Notes: generated from the letters alone by a model not told the origin. DNA of 64,000 nt from Nitratireductor arenosus (GCF_009742725.1 NZ_WPHG01000002.1:62001-126000), one strand, 5' to 3'. Counted from the stretch's first letter, positions 1-12,496 are shown. Made by a program: numbers and translations.

Positions 1-2728
<2,728 letters not shown>

Positions 2729-3288
2729 GGCGGTCTGTCCGTTCGAACGTTCTTGCGCGAAGACCCGGCGCGGGGCGTCTCCGGGGAGCGCCGTGGCGCA
2801 TCGCGGAGCCCGGTCGGTGCGCAAGAGAAAATCTTGTCAGGCTAGGCGGGCCTTATAGGGGAGAGAAAACCGCGAGGGAAGAGCCGAAAGCGCCGGTTAC
2901 GGCGCAATCCAACACACAAACCGGCCGCGCGGCCATGCGCGCCTATGCCGTTTCGCCGGCGCTGCGCCGCGTGGCTGCGTTTTCGTGGACGCGGAAGCGC
3001 GACTTGACGTGTTTTCCTGGCGCCGCGCATGGAGCGCGCGTTGCCGCGGCGGGCGTTGGAAACGTCGAATTCGGCGGCCGCATGGATGCGCCTGTCGGCG
3101 AGCACGCCATGTTTGGAAAACCCCGTGCCGCCCTTGTGACGATGTGTGCCGGCCGGCTTTCGCCGGCGCATGTCCGGCGTATTTTTGCCGATCGCCGGAC
3201 CGGACGGGTCGCGAATCGGGGGCGCGGTCTTTAGGACAAGGCTGTCGGCCGGCGTGCGCGGCCCTTTCAGACGAGAGCGAGGTGGTTC
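2729..3288. other. 560-base intergenic region between divergent carB and the GFA gene
   Basis: I see no convincing gene. Open frames crossing it on both strands (for example 2842-3501 on the minus strand) have Arg/Pro-rich translations without recognisable motifs and run into the neighbouring genes. It should hold the carB promoter on the left and the GFA-gene promoter on the right. A GC-rich hairpin (GCCGGC-TTTC-GCCGGC) lies near 3155. I saw no tRNA or riboswitch-like structure. Confidence 0.5.
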
Positions 3289-3696
3289 GTGACCCAAAAA
3301 ACCGTCGGTGCGTGTTTGTGCGGCGCCGTCGCATTCGAGATCAGCGGTGCGTTCGAAGCGTTTTTCCTGTGCCATTGCCGGCGGTGCCGAAAGGATACCG
3401 GCTCCGCGCACGCGGCCAATCTGTTTTCCTCCACCGCGACGATCGCCTGGCCGTCGGGGCAGGACAAGATCAGGACCTACCGGGTGCCCGGGACCCGGCA
3501 CGAAAAGAGTTTTTGCACCGAATGCGGCTCGGCCGTTCCAACGCTACAGGCAGACGGCGCCATGCTGGTGGTGCCGGCCGGAAGCCTCGACAGCCCGGTG
3601 GAGATACGGCCGACCGCGCATATTTGCTGCGCGAGCCGGGCGAACTGGGATACGGGGCTCAGCGCGGTTCCGACGCTCGACGGGCTGCCGGGATAG
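3289..3696 (+). CDS. GFA-family (glutathione-dependent formaldehyde-activating-like) zinc protein
   Basis: A 135-residue protein of the GFA/CENP-V fold. Zinc-binding cysteines are visible: C9 and C11 (CLCG), C28, C30 and C33 (CHCRRC), and C76 and C79 (CTEC). The family includes proteins said to help form S-hydroxymethylglutathione, but most members, including this one, have no proven substrate. The start is a GTG at 3289 with GAGCGAGGTGG upstream. The gene converges on the caspase-like gene, with 22 bases between the stops. The fold assignment is firm; the reaction is not. Confidence 0.88.
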   Translation: MTQKTVGACLCGAVAFEISGAFEAFFLCHCRRCRKDTGSAHAANLFSSTATIAWPSGQDKIRTYRVPGTRHEKSFCTECGSAVPTLQADGAMLVVPAGSLDSPVEIRPTAHICCASRANWDTGLSAVPTLDGLPG

Positions 3697-3718
3697 GGCT
3701 TGCGGGCCTGCCGGACGT

Positions 3719-6700
3719 CTATTGCGCGGCGAGCATCGCGATTAGCGCTTTGGCCCGGGCGACGGCTTTTTGCGCGGTCGCCACCGCTTCCGCGTCGTCG
3801 ATGATTTCGAGCTTCGCCAGACCGCTTTCGCACAACGCCAGGGCGTGGCGCGCGGCCGCCAGGTCGGCGTCGTGGCGGGCCTTTTCGGTGCGCACCTCGC
3901 AGGCGGTGTTTTCGAAATAGCCGGCAAAGGCGGGCAAAGCGGGCGCCCGCGCCAGGGCGGCCGCGGCCATTTCCTCGGCCAGCGCCAGCCGGTCGGCGTC
4001 GAAATCGGCGCGCAGGCCCTGGACGATGACGAAGGCCAGCGTGTTGGCGGTGAGCGCGATCCCCTGCTGGTTGTCGAAATCCCGCATATGGCGGTTGATC
4101 CGGGTTCCGGCCGCGACCGCGCGGTCGATGTCGCCGGGGCTGCCAGTCGCGAGCGCCAGCCTCGCGGCCGCGTCGGCATAATGCGCGAAAAGCTCGACGA
4201 ACGGGACCGGGTTGGCGGCCGGTGCCTGCCATGCCTCGTAGTGCCCGATCGCGGTTTCCAGCAGGTCGACGCTTTCGCGCAGACCCTCGGCATCGTCATT
4301 AAGGGCCGCCAGCGCCTGCACCGCCTTGCCGAGCTCGGCCTGCGCGAAGGTCGCCAATTGCGGCTCGCCGGCCGGGTCGAAGCTGTCATGGGCGGCCCTG
4401 AGCCCGGCGACGGCCTCGTCCAACGTGGCTGCATCGCCCTGGCGCCGGCCGATGCCGGCGCGCACCCGCGCCTTTTGCAGCCGGACCAGCCGGAGCTGTC
4501 GCGGGTTGGAACCGGCGAGGGGGTCGCGTTCGACGGCGTCGAGCGCGTCCAGCGCCGCGGCGAGGTGCCGCGTGCCGTCCTCGCGCAGGCCGATCGCCAC
4601 CAGGGTCAGCGCGCGTTGCCAGGCTGCGTCGAGGGCGGCGGCCCGCGCGCCGGCCTGGCGGAAGATCGCCAACGCGGCCTCGTGCGCCTCGAGTGCCGAA
4701 GTAAGCTCGGAGGGATCGCCGAAACGATCCGCCCATTCCAGCCCGATGCGCCCGCCGGTGGTGGCGATCTCGGCCCAGAGCAGGGGAAAACGCTCGCGGT
4801 CGAACAGGCCGGCGGTCATGGCGTTCATCTCGGCCGCCGTCGACAGGGCCTCGGTCGTGTTCAGGCGCATGGCGAGATCGAGCGCGATCTGCGGCGCGCG
4901 TACCGCGTAGCGCGCCGACAGCGGATCGATGTCGCCGTCGGTGTCGAGCATGGCGCCAAGCGCGCCGAGCTCGCCCTGCAAGGCGGCGAAAAGCATCAAA
5001 GAGGGCGCGGCCGCCCAGCGATAATAAAGCGCCTGCACGTGCCGGAAACGCGCCTCGGCCTCCGTCGCCCGATCTGCGGCCTGGCTGGCGAGCGCGGCAG
5101 CCTCGGCAAATCTGGTTTCGGCCGCCGCCAAAGTGGCGTCGTCGCCGGCCGTCAACGCGATTTGCCCGCCGGCGCGCCCGGCATCGAGCAAAAGCCTGGC
5201 GCGCTCGCCGGCCGGCAGCGCCTCGGCGTCGGCGCCGGCCGTTTCGAGCACGCCCAGCGCTTCGTGAACGGCGGCGTCGTCGCCGGTTTTGGCGCCGCGC
5301 AGCATCAGGGCGCGGGCCAGGCCATGCGCGAAACGGGCCCGCTCGCCGGCGGGCAGTCCGTCGCGGTCAACCAGCGTCTCGCGCGCCAGGCGTTCGGCGG
5401 CGGCGAGCGAGGATCGCGATCCCTTCAACTCGGCATCGGTCAGGCGCGCGGCGATTTCCGCGCGGCGGTAGTCCCGCGCTTTTTTGTCGTCCCAATCGGC
5501 GAGGATCGCGCCGGCCTCGGCATAATCGTCGGCGGCCTCGGCGTGGCGGAAGAGTAGTTTTTTGGTCTCCGCGCTGCGGGCAAAGACCGCGGCATCCTCG
5601 GCAATGCGGTCGCGCAGGGCGGCGATCTGCCGGTCGCGGGTCGACCGCAGCGCCGCGACGCGCTGCTTGGCGCCTTCGCGCAGCCGATCGGCGGTCTCGA
5701 GCGCGCCTTCCAGTTCGGCCTCGTCGGCCAGGCGCGACAGGCGCTCGATCTCCGGATCGGGATTGGCGAGGGCCTCGTTTGCCCGGCGGTTTTCGGCGAA
5801 GCGCTCGATTTCGGCGCGCAGCCGCGCCTCGACCGCGGCCGGGTCGCCGGTCGCGTCGACGCCGAGCGCCTGCATCATGGCGAAGACGACGCTCATCGGC
5901 ACCTCGCCGCCGCGGGCGAGGTTCTCGGCCTGGGTGCGGCGCACCGCCGGCAGGTCGGCGATGGTCAGGAGCAGGCGCCGGCGCTCGGCGAGGATTTCGC
6001 CCGGCGGCCCTTCGACCGGCGCGGGCGCCTCGCCGAAATAAAGCAGGCGGCGCAGGCTGGCATTCGTCCACGGAAGCTGTCGGCCGCCGGTCGTCAGATA
6101 GACCTCCTCGGCGACCATGCGCATGACGGTGCCGAATTCGGTGCCGGCCATGGCGGAAACGTGGCGCAGCAGCGCGGCCGCATAGGGGCTGTTGTCGCCG
6201 GCGCCGTCGAGCGCCGGGCGGCCCGGCTCGGCGGCGAAGCCGATCACCATGCCGAGCGGGCCGGCGGTCGTATCGGCCGGCGTGTCGGCAAGGGTGCGGG
6301 CGCCGCGCGTCTCGGCCAGGCCGCCGGCCGAGACCGGCACCGGCTGGGCGCCGGCGGTGCGTTTGAGCGTCGCGCCGGGCGGGAACGGATTGTCGCGGCA
6401 GGCGTCGAGCAGCAGGATGGTGACGGAGACGGTTTCACGCAGCCGGGCGAGAATGTCGTTGAGCGGCACGAGGCGCTCGGACGCCGCGCCAAGGGCCGAC
6501 AGATCCGCGTCGACGGGGATCAGGAAATTCTCGCCGCCGGCCTCGATGCCGTGGCCGGCATAATAAAACACCGCCACATCGGCCTCGGCGGCATCCTCGA
6601 CGAAGCGGTCGAGATCGCGGGCGAGATCCTTCGCGTCGCGGTCAGTGCGGCGCACGGACTCAAAACCGAGATCGGCGAGCAGTTCCTCGATCGCATCGGC

Positions 6701-6886
6701 ATCGTTTTCGGGATTGGCGAGTTTGGGAAGATGGGCGTAGTCGCCATTGCCGATCACCAGCGCCACGCCGCGCAGGGCGCGCGCTTCTTGCGCGGCGGCG
6801 ACCGCCGACAAGGTGAAAAGGATAAACAACAGCACGAGGCCCGCACCAACGCGCAGCAGCCGCGTGCCGGAGACAAAACCGCCCAT
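3719..6886 (-). CDS. Caspase-like (peptidase C14) protein with long helical C-terminal region
   Basis: A 1,055-residue protein with a hydrophobic N-terminal segment (about residues 12-32, a signal peptide or anchor) ending near AAAQEA. A caspase-fold p20-like domain covers about 36-260. It has the catalytic pair His112 in YYAGHG and Cys163 in LLDACRDNPF, and the family opening VALVIGNGDY. About 750 residues follow, mostly helical and Ala/Glu/Arg-rich, with TPR-like spacing (about 380-1050) but no clear catalytic motif. The ATG at 6886 is preferred over frames opening further upstream because it directly precedes the export signal. It is likely a Cys protease of orthocaspase type, acting in the periplasm or at the membrane. 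Its substrate is unknown, and no protease partner or effector gene adjoins it. Confidence 0.85.
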   Translation of the reverse strand: MGGFVSGTRLLRVGAGLVLLFILFTLSAVAAAQEARALRGVALVIGNGDYAHLPKLANPENDADAIEELLADLGFESVRRTDRDAKDLARDLDRFVEDAAEADVAVFYYAGHGIEAGGENFLIPVDADLSALGAASERLVPLNDILARLRETVSVTILLLDACRDNPFPPGATLKRTAGAQPVPVSAGGLAETRGARTLADTPADTTAGPLGMVIGFAAEPGRPALDGAGDNSPYAAALLRHVSAMAGTEFGTVMRMVAEEVYLTTGGRQLPWTNASLRRLLYFGEAPAPVEGPPGEILAERRRLLLTIADLPAVRRTQAENLARGGEVPMSVVFAMMQALGVDATGDPAAVEARLRAEIERFAENRRANEALANPDPEIERLSRLADEAELEGALETADRLREGAKQRVAALRSTRDRQIAALRDRIAEDAAVFARSAETKKLLFRHAEAADDYAEAGAILADWDDKKARDYRRAEIAARLTDAELKGSRSSLAAAERLARETLVDRDGLPAGERARFAHGLARALMLRGAKTGDDAAVHEALGVLETAGADAEALPAGERARLLLDAGRAGGQIALTAGDDATLAAAETRFAEAAALASQAADRATEAEARFRHVQALYYRWAAAPSLMLFAALQGELGALGAMLDTDGDIDPLSARYAVRAPQIALDLAMRLNTTEALSTAAEMNAMTAGLFDRERFPLLWAEIATTGGRIGLEWADRFGDPSELTSALEAHEAALAIFRQAGARAAALDAAWQRALTLVAIGLREDGTRHLAAALDALDAVERDPLAGSNPRQLRLVRLQKARVRAGIGRRQGDAATLDEAVAGLRAAHDSFDPAGEPQLATFAQAELGKAVQALAALNDDAEGLRESVDLLETAIGHYEAWQAPAANPVPFVELFAHYADAAARLALATGSPGDIDRAVAAGTRINRHMRDFDNQQGIALTANTLAFVIVQGLRADFDADRLALAEEMAAAALARAPALPAFAGYFENTACEVRTEKARHDADLAAARHALALCESGLAKLEIIDDAEAVATAQKAVARAKALIAMLAAQ

Positions 6887-7306
6887 CAAGGACCCCGGTT
6901 CGCGTTCGCCGCCACTGTGGCCGGCGGCTGCGGCAAGAGCAAGGCGGCCGGCGGGACTGGCGCGGGCGGGCGGACCCACGCGCACCCCGCGCCGGCCGTC
7001 GTCGGCCCGCCGCCGGTCGCGCTCGCTCAGGGGGCAGGCTGGCGCGCGGCCGAGGGCCGGCAGGATGCGGGCGAGGATGCGGTCGCGCCTGACCAACTGG
7101 CGATAGAGCGCCGCGGCGACATGAAGCGTGGCGGCGTCCGGCCGGCGGCCCGGCGGAATTCGTGCGTGATGTTCTGCCCATGACGGCTATCTCCGTGCGG
7201 CGCGGCGTCGTAGGATGCGCGGGCACTTCGGCGGATCGACCCGGATAAAGGGCAAGCGGGCGCGAAGGGGCAAAGAGGATCGGGGCGTACGCACGGAGGG
7301 CTTGCC
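6887..7306. other. 420-base intergenic region, no gene recognised
   Basis: This lies between the divergent caspase-like gene and the small exported-protein gene. The open frame of the caspase-like gene continues upstream to 7096, but that stretch is Arg/Ala/Pro-rich, precedes the signal peptide and looks non-coding. Promoters for both flanking genes are expected here. I could not pick out -35/-10 boxes with confidence. Confidence 0.45.
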
Positions 7307-7684
7307 ATGTTTTTCAGACGGACTTTTCTTGTGGCCGCGATCGTCGCGGCTTCGGCCACAACGGCGGCGGCCGACACCTATCTCGGCTCCTATGTGGCGC
7401 GGATTTCAGGCCATGACCACGAGGCGAGCGACGGTTATCCGCTCGAAAGCGCCGCGCAGATCGTTCGTCAGGACCGCGCCAATTACCACAAGTTCGGGCG
7501 GATCGACGCGGAGGACACCGGCGATTCCTGGTTCGCCTCCGCGAAGGCGCGCGGGCGTCTGCAAAACATGCTCGAGCGGGGCGGGGCGATGGATTCGCGC
7601 ACCCGTCGGGCGATCGTCAACGGCTCGCCGCTGATCGAGGTCGAGGTCTACCAGCGCAGCGTCAAGGTGTTTCTGCTGCGCTGA
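7307..7684 (+). CDS. Small exported protein of unknown function
   Basis: A 125-residue protein with a clear signal peptide (basic FFRR start, hydrophobic LVAAIVAASATTAAA, likely cleaved after AAA before DTYL). The mature part of about 100 residues is mixed alpha/beta in composition, with no cysteine and no motif I recognise. The ATG is well supported by GGAGG eight bases upstream. It stands alone, divergent from the caspase-like gene and followed by a separate zinc-peptidase gene. It is probably periplasmic. Confidence 0.75.
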   Translation: MFFRRTFLVAAIVAASATTAAADTYLGSYVARISGHDHEASDGYPLESAAQIVRQDRANYHKFGRIDAEDTGDSWFASAKARGRLQNMLERGGAMDSRTRRAIVNGSPLIEVEVYQRSVKVFLLR

Positions 7685-7808
7685 TCAGCTGTCGTGCCGG
7701 CGTCGGCCACTTGACGCATGACGGACACAAAATGTTTGTTTAAGACCAGTCATGAGAGCATGCGCTCCACCTGGCGGCGGACGCGGTGGGCTGGCGAGGA
7801 GGTTCGAC

Positions 7809-8702
7809 ATGCGTTGGCGAGGCAGACGGCAAAGCTCTAATGTTGAGGATCAACGCGGGCGTGGCGGCGGCGGCTTCGGTCGCGGCGGCGGCGGCGTGCG
7901 CATCCCGGTCGGCCGGATCGGCGGGCGCGGCGGCGGGCTTTCCGGCATCATTATCCTGGTGGTGCTGTTCTTCGCGCTCAGGGCCTGCGGCATCGACCCG
8001 CTGGAAATGCTGTCGCAAGATACCGGCGGCGCGCCGCCGGCCGGCCAGCAGCGGACGCAGGCCAGCGACGAGGCCGCGCAGTTCGCCGGCGTGGTGCTGG
8101 CCGAGACGGAAGACGTGTGGAAGGGCATATTCCAGGCCGAGGGCGCGACCTATGCCGAGCCGAAAATGGTGCTCTTTTCGGGCCAGGTGCGCTCGGCCTG
8201 CGGCTTCGCCTCGGCCGCGTCGGGACCGTTTTATTGTCCGGGCGACAAAAAGCTCTATCTCGACCTGAATTTTTTCGACGAGCTCGCGCGCCGCTTCGGC
8301 GCGTCCGGCGATTTCGCGCAGGCCTATGTGATCGCGCACGAAGTCGGACACCATGTGCAGAACCTGATCGGCGTCCTGCCCAAATTCAACGCAATGCGCC
8401 AGCGCATGAGCCAGACCGAAGCCAACCAGATGTCGATCCGCGTCGAGTTGCAGGCCGACTGCTTCGCCGGCGTGTGGGCTCATTTCACGGCGCAGAAGGG
8501 ACTGTTGGAAACGGGCGATATCGACGAGGCGCTCAACGCCGCCAACCAGATCGGCGACGACACGCTGCAACGGCGCACGCAGGGTTACGTGGTGCCCGAA
8601 AGCTTCAACCACGGCACGTCGGCGCAGCGGCGCGAATGGTTTTCGCGCGGTCTGGAAAGCGGCCGGCTGGACGCCTGTGACACCTTCAAGGGCCCGGTCT
8701 GA
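7809..8702 (+). CDS. YpfJ-type neutral zinc metallopeptidase (putative)
   Basis: A 297-residue protein of the YpfJ/Zn_peptidase family. The N-terminus is Gly/Arg-rich (about 18-43). A single membrane segment (about 45-58, LSGIIILVVLFFALRACG) follows, and then a soluble domain with the zinc motif HEVGH at 177-181, extended as AHEVGHHVQN, plus the downstream family segment ELQADCFAGVWA that should supply the third ligand. The domain is probably periplasmic, tethered by the single helix. The start ATG at 7809 has GAGGAGG just upstream. The true substrate of this family is not established, and some members may not be proteases. Confidence 0.9.
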   Translation: MRWRGRRQSSNVEDQRGRGGGGFGRGGGGVRIPVGRIGGRGGGLSGIIILVVLFFALRACGIDPLEMLSQDTGGAPPAGQQRTQASDEAAQFAGVVLAETEDVWKGIFQAEGATYAEPKMVLFSGQVRSACGFASAASGPFYCPGDKKLYLDLNFFDELARRFGASGDFAQAYVIAHEVGHHVQNLIGVLPKFNAMRQRMSQTEANQMSIRVELQADCFAGVWAHFTAQKGLLETGDIDEALNAANQIGDDTLQRRTQGYVVPESFNHGTSAQRREWFSRGLESGRLDACDTFKGPV

Positions 8703-8943
8703 AACCGAGGCCGTCCGTGCGACCGTGTCGCACGACCGTCAAGGAGAACGCCGTGCCGGATTGCAAGCTCCGGCTTCGGCCGCCATGGGCCGGTGACCAA
8801 GGCAAATATCCGATACGGACTGTTTGACCCGAACGGTCGGCGTTTGGCGGAATTTCTTATGAAACCGTTAAGTCTGCCTGTTATCCGCGCATTAATTGAG
8901 CTGTCCTACAATCGCCCCTTGCAAATTGCCGAGGGGGTTTGGC

Positions 8944-10515
8944 ATGGCACGGTCTCTGGTCCAGCTTTTCCGCCGCGACGAAAGCGGCCATTACGGGATG
9001 ATGATGGCGCTGGCGATGCTGCCATTGCTGCTCGCCGGTGGCACGGCGGTCGACCTGGCCTCGATCAGCGCCCGGCAGGCGCAACTGCAGCAGGCGATGG
9101 ATTCGGCCGCGCTGGCGATCGCGCGCGAAGGCGAGTCGCTCTCCGACGCGGAAGCCAACAAGATCGCCAAGCAGTTTCTCGACACGAATTTCGATCCGCG
9201 TTTCGCGGATATGGAGATCAAACGCTCGGGCACCAAGGTCGACATCAAGGCGGCGGCGCGCGCCAACCTGACCTTCGGCTCGCTTCTGGGCTACGAGAAC
9301 TGGAAAGTCTCGGCCAAATCCTCGGCCGACCTTGCCTATACCAATTACGAGATCGCGCTGGTGCTCGACACGACCGGCTCCATGGCCGGCGGCAAGCTGA
9401 TCGCGATGAAGGATGCCGTTCTCGGTCTGGTCAACACCATGTCGGCCCAGGTCAAAGGGAAGGACAAGCTGAAATTCGCGGTGGTTCCGTTCGCTAATTT
9501 CGTCAATGTCGGCCCGCAATACGGGCCCGAATTCAAGAAAAACGGCAAGATCAAGAACAAGACCGGCGCCAAATGGCTCGACCTGAAGGGCGAGGCCGAT
9601 TTTCCGCAGGTCGAGCTGCAGCAGGGGTTGAGCCGGTTCGAGCTGTTCAATCATCTCGGCGAGGACTGGGCCGGCTGCGTGGAGACACGCTACGGCGGCG
9701 GCAAGGTCGCCCACGATGTCGAGGACAGCGCGCCGAACGAGAAAGACGCGGCGAGCCTGTTCGTGCCGGCCTTCTCGATCGACGAGCCCGACGAGGACGG
9801 TTATTCCAACAGCTATATCGGCTCGGACGCGGATCCGCTGGACAACACGCCGAAAGGCAAGATCAAGAAGCTGCTGAAATATGGTGTGACCACGCTTCTG
9901 CCGATCGATCCCACGCTCGAATGGCTGGCACCGGACGCCAAGATGTCGGGCGGGCGAGGGCCGAACCGCGATTGCGTGACCCAGCCCATCATGGCGCTGA
10001 ACACCGATTTCAAGGCGATCGTCAACAAGGTCAAATCGCTCAAGGCCAACGGCAATACCAACATTATGGAAGGGGTGGCCTGGGGCATGCGGGTGCTGTC
10101 GCCGCGCGAGCCTTTCACCGAAGGCCGCGACCCCAAGGAAATCGGGGTCGAGAAGATCATGATCGTCCTGACCGACGGCTCGAACGTGTTCGGCAATACC
10201 AAAAACGCGCTCGGATCGCGCTATGCGAGCCAGGGTTATCTGGTCGACGGGCGGCTGGGGATCACGGCCGGCTCGTCCTCCGACACCAACAAGCTGATGA
10301 ACGAAAAGACACTCGCGGCGTGTGAGAACGCCAAGGCGCAGAACATACTCGTCTACACGATCAGGCTCGAGGAGCCGGACGTGAAGACAGGCATGATGCT
10401 CAAGGATTGCGCGTCGAGCTCGGCACATTTCTTCGACGCGCCGTCGCGCTCGCAGCTTGACGAGGTGTTCGACGAAATCCGCGACCGGGTGGTACGGTTG
10501 CGGCTGGCTTCGTAG
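8944..10515 (+). CDS. TadG-like pilus-assembly protein with von Willebrand factor A domain
   Basis: A 523-residue protein with a TadE/TadG-like N-terminus: a short basic leader, then one hydrophobic helix (about 18-35), and the family motif DLASISARQAQLQQAMDSAALA. A VWA-type domain follows, with the metal-site motif DTTGS at 142-146 and a later IVLTDGSN segment (about 405-412). A long insertion, including an acidic stretch near 275-300, lies between the halves. TadG proteins usually accompany Flp/Tad pilus genes, but no other tad gene is in this window, so it is an orphan copy. The start ATG at 8944 follows GAGGGGG. Confidence 0.88.
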   Translation: MARSLVQLFRRDESGHYGMMMALAMLPLLLAGGTAVDLASISARQAQLQQAMDSAALAIAREGESLSDAEANKIAKQFLDTNFDPRFADMEIKRSGTKVDIKAAARANLTFGSLLGYENWKVSAKSSADLAYTNYEIALVLDTTGSMAGGKLIAMKDAVLGLVNTMSAQVKGKDKLKFAVVPFANFVNVGPQYGPEFKKNGKIKNKTGAKWLDLKGEADFPQVELQQGLSRFELFNHLGEDWAGCVETRYGGGKVAHDVEDSAPNEKDAASLFVPAFSIDEPDEDGYSNSYIGSDADPLDNTPKGKIKKLLKYGVTTLLPIDPTLEWLAPDAKMSGGRGPNRDCVTQPIMALNTDFKAIVNKVKSLKANGNTNIMEGVAWGMRVLSPREPFTEGRDPKEIGVEKIMIVLTDGSNVFGNTKNALGSRYASQGYLVDGRLGITAGSSSDTNKLMNEKTLAACENAKAQNILVYTIRLEEPDVKTGMMLKDCASSSAHFFDAPSRSQLDEVFDEIRDRVVRLRLAS

Positions 10516-10532
10516 CGCGACTGCGCGGCGCT

Positions 10533-11735
10533 TCAGCGCTCGGCGAGCGCCGGCTCGCTCTTGCGCTGGCGGATCAGGTTGATGAAGCGACGGAACAGAT
10601 AGTGCGAATCCTGCGGGCCCGGCGAGGCCTCGGGATGCTGCTGGACCGAAAACACCGGCCGGCCCTTGACGGCGATGCCGCAATTGGAGCCGTCGAAGAG
10701 CGAGACGTGGGTCTCTTCCACGGTATCGGGCAGCGAGGCCGAATCGACGGCGAAGCCGTGATTCATCGATACGATCTCGACCTTGCCGGTGGTGTGGTCC
10801 TTGACCGGGTGGTTGGCGCCATGGTGGCCCTGGTGCATCTTGACCGTGCGGGCGCCGAGCGCCAGCGCCAGCATCTGGTGGCCGAGGCAGATACCGAATA
10901 CCGGAATGTCGCTTTTCAGCAAATCACGGATGACGGGCACGGCATAGTCGCCGGTGGCGGCCGGATCGCCGGGGCCGTTGGACAGAAAAATGCCGTCTGG
11001 ATGCATGGCCAGCACATCCTCGGCCGTGGTCGTGGCCGGCACCACGGTGACCTCGGCGCCGAGCCCGGCCAGAAGCCGCAATATGTTGCGCTTGACGCCA
11101 TAGTCGATCGCCACGATATGCATCATCGGCTCGTCCTGGCGGCCGTAGCCGTCCTCGACCCGCCACGGCGTCTCGGTCCAGGTCGAACTCTGGCCGGACG
11201 TGACCTCTCTTGCCAGATCGAGCCCGACCAGGCCAGGCCATTCGGCCGCGCGCCGCTTCAGTTCGGCGCGGTCGAAGGTGCCGTCGGGCGCGTGCGCGAT
11301 CACGGCGTTGGACATGCCCTTTTCGCGGATCAGCGCCGTCAGCGCGCGGGTGTCGATGCCGCACATGGCGACCATGCCGCGGCGTTTCAACCAGTCGTTC
11401 AAATGTTCGGTGGCGCGATGGTTGGACGGGTCGGTGAGATCGGATTTGAACACCGCACCGACGGCGCCGGCGCGCGCGGCCGGCGTCAGATCCTCGATGT
11501 CCTCGTCATTGGCGCCGACATTGCCGATATGCGGAAAGGTGAAGGTGACGATCTGGCTGGCATAGGACGGATCGGTGAGGATTTCCTGGTAGCCGGTCAG
11601 CGCGGTGTTGAAGCAGACCTCGCCGACCGCGGTTCCCTCGGCGCCGAGACCGACGCCTTCGATTTCCGTCCCGTCGGCCAGCACGAGCAGGGCCGTGGGC
11701 GGCGTCACGATCCAGGGCGCGGTCGAATGCGTCAT
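10533..11735 (-). CDS. carA: Carbamoyl-phosphate synthase small subunit (glutaminase)
   Basis: Glutamine amidotransferase subunit that releases ammonia for CarB. It has 400 residues, the usual length. The N-terminal CPSase domain (about 12-150) is followed by the class I glutamine amidotransferase domain with nucleophile Cys283 in FGICLGHQ and the partner residues His367 and Glu369 in QQHPEA. The gene converges with the TadG-like gene (17 bases between stops) and is divergent from the GatB/YqeY-like gene. A 290-base intergenic region, AT-rich around 11900-11970, lies upstream and probably carries both promoters. Identification is secure. Confidence 0.98.
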   Translation of the reverse strand: MTHSTAPWIVTPPTALLVLADGTEIEGVGLGAEGTAVGEVCFNTALTGYQEILTDPSYASQIVTFTFPHIGNVGANDEDIEDLTPAARAGAVGAVFKSDLTDPSNHRATEHLNDWLKRRGMVAMCGIDTRALTALIREKGMSNAVIAHAPDGTFDRAELKRRAAEWPGLVGLDLAREVTSGQSSTWTETPWRVEDGYGRQDEPMMHIVAIDYGVKRNILRLLAGLGAEVTVVPATTTAEDVLAMHPDGIFLSNGPGDPAATGDYAVPVIRDLLKSDIPVFGICLGHQMLALALGARTVKMHQGHHGANHPVKDHTTGKVEIVSMNHGFAVDSASLPDTVEETHVSLFDGSNCGIAVKGRPVFSVQQHPEASPGPQDSHYLFRRFINLIRQRKSEPALAER

Positions 11736-12025
11736 CTCAATTCTCCGTCAGGTCGCTCGCCCCAGGCTTGAAAGCCGGGCGGCTAAAGGCCATATGGCGC
11801 GAAGAAACGCACGCGACCTACGGCAAGCCGTCGATCCGTGCGAACAGGTATACGTCCATGCAAGGCGCGAACAATAGGCGAAGCGCGGACGCCGGTCAAT
11901 CGTTGAAGATTGATGCCAAGGCAAAAGTTTTACCTAACGAAAACAATGACTTGAGAGAAAACAAACGGTTTGCTTCGGCCAAGTCGGGGCGCTATGGTGC
12001 ATGGCCGCGAATGGAGATGGATCCG

Positions 12026-12475
12026 ATGCGCGAAAAACTCGCGTGCGCACTCAGGGACGCGCAAAAGGCCCAGGACAAACGCCGGCTGTCGACGATCCGA
12101 CTGATCCAGGCGGCTGTGAAGGATCGCGATATCGCGAACCGCACGGCCGGCAAGGATCCGGTCAGCGACGAGGACATTGCCGCGATTCTCATCAAGATGG
12201 TCAAGCAGCGCGTGGAATCGGCGCGAACCTTCGAGGAGGCCGGCCGTCTTGAACTGGCCGAGCAGGAGCGCCAGGAGATTGCCGTGATTCGCGGCTTCCT
12301 GCCACGGCCGCTGGAGGAAGAGGCGGTCAAACAGGCCTGCGAGCAGGTCATCAACGAGGTTGGCGCCGGTGGCCTGCGCGACATGGGCAAGTGCATGGAC
12401 GCGCTGAAGGAAAAATTCCCCGGACGGATGGATTTCGGCAAGGCGAGCGGCATCGTCAAGGGCATGCTGCGCTGA
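12026..12475 (+). CDS. GatB/YqeY domain protein
   Basis: A 149-residue protein matching the YqeY family, which resembles the C-terminal tRNA-binding domain of GatB. Motifs typical of the alphaproteobacterial form are visible: QDKRRLSTIRLI, SDEDIAAIL, EEAGRLELAEQE and GLRDMGKCM. The function of stand-alone YqeY proteins is not settled; a role linked to tRNA or amidation is inferred from the fold. The start ATG at 12026 (MREKLA) is chosen because GGAG lies about ten bases upstream and the length then fits the family; the open frame continues further upstream without similarity. The position between carA and dnaG fits Hyphomicrobiales order. Confidence 0.92.
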   Translation: MREKLACALRDAQKAQDKRRLSTIRLIQAAVKDRDIANRTAGKDPVSDEDIAAILIKMVKQRVESARTFEEAGRLELAEQERQEIAVIRGFLPRPLEEEAVKQACEQVINEVGAGGLRDMGKCMDALKEKFPGRMDFGKASGIVKGMLR

Positions 12476-12496
12476 CGCGAAGCTGGCCGCGCGACC

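Noticed and set aside
2842-3501. Possible gene of 219 codons upstream of carB on the minus strand
   Set aside because: Overlaps the GFA gene start and its translation is Arg/Pro-rich without motifs.
3770-5557. A 595-codon open frame opposite the caspase-like gene
   Set aside because: Antisense shadow with low-complexity translation.
3719-6886. Antiphage defence module around the caspase-like gene
   Set aside because: Neighbours are a GFA-family protein and a small exported protein; no nucleotide cyclase, STAND ATPase, gasdermin or other defence partner is present.
8793-9497. A 234-codon frame overlapping the start of the TadG-like gene
   Set aside because: Wrong frame of the TadG-like coding region; no motif, and the true gene has a strong ribosome-binding site.
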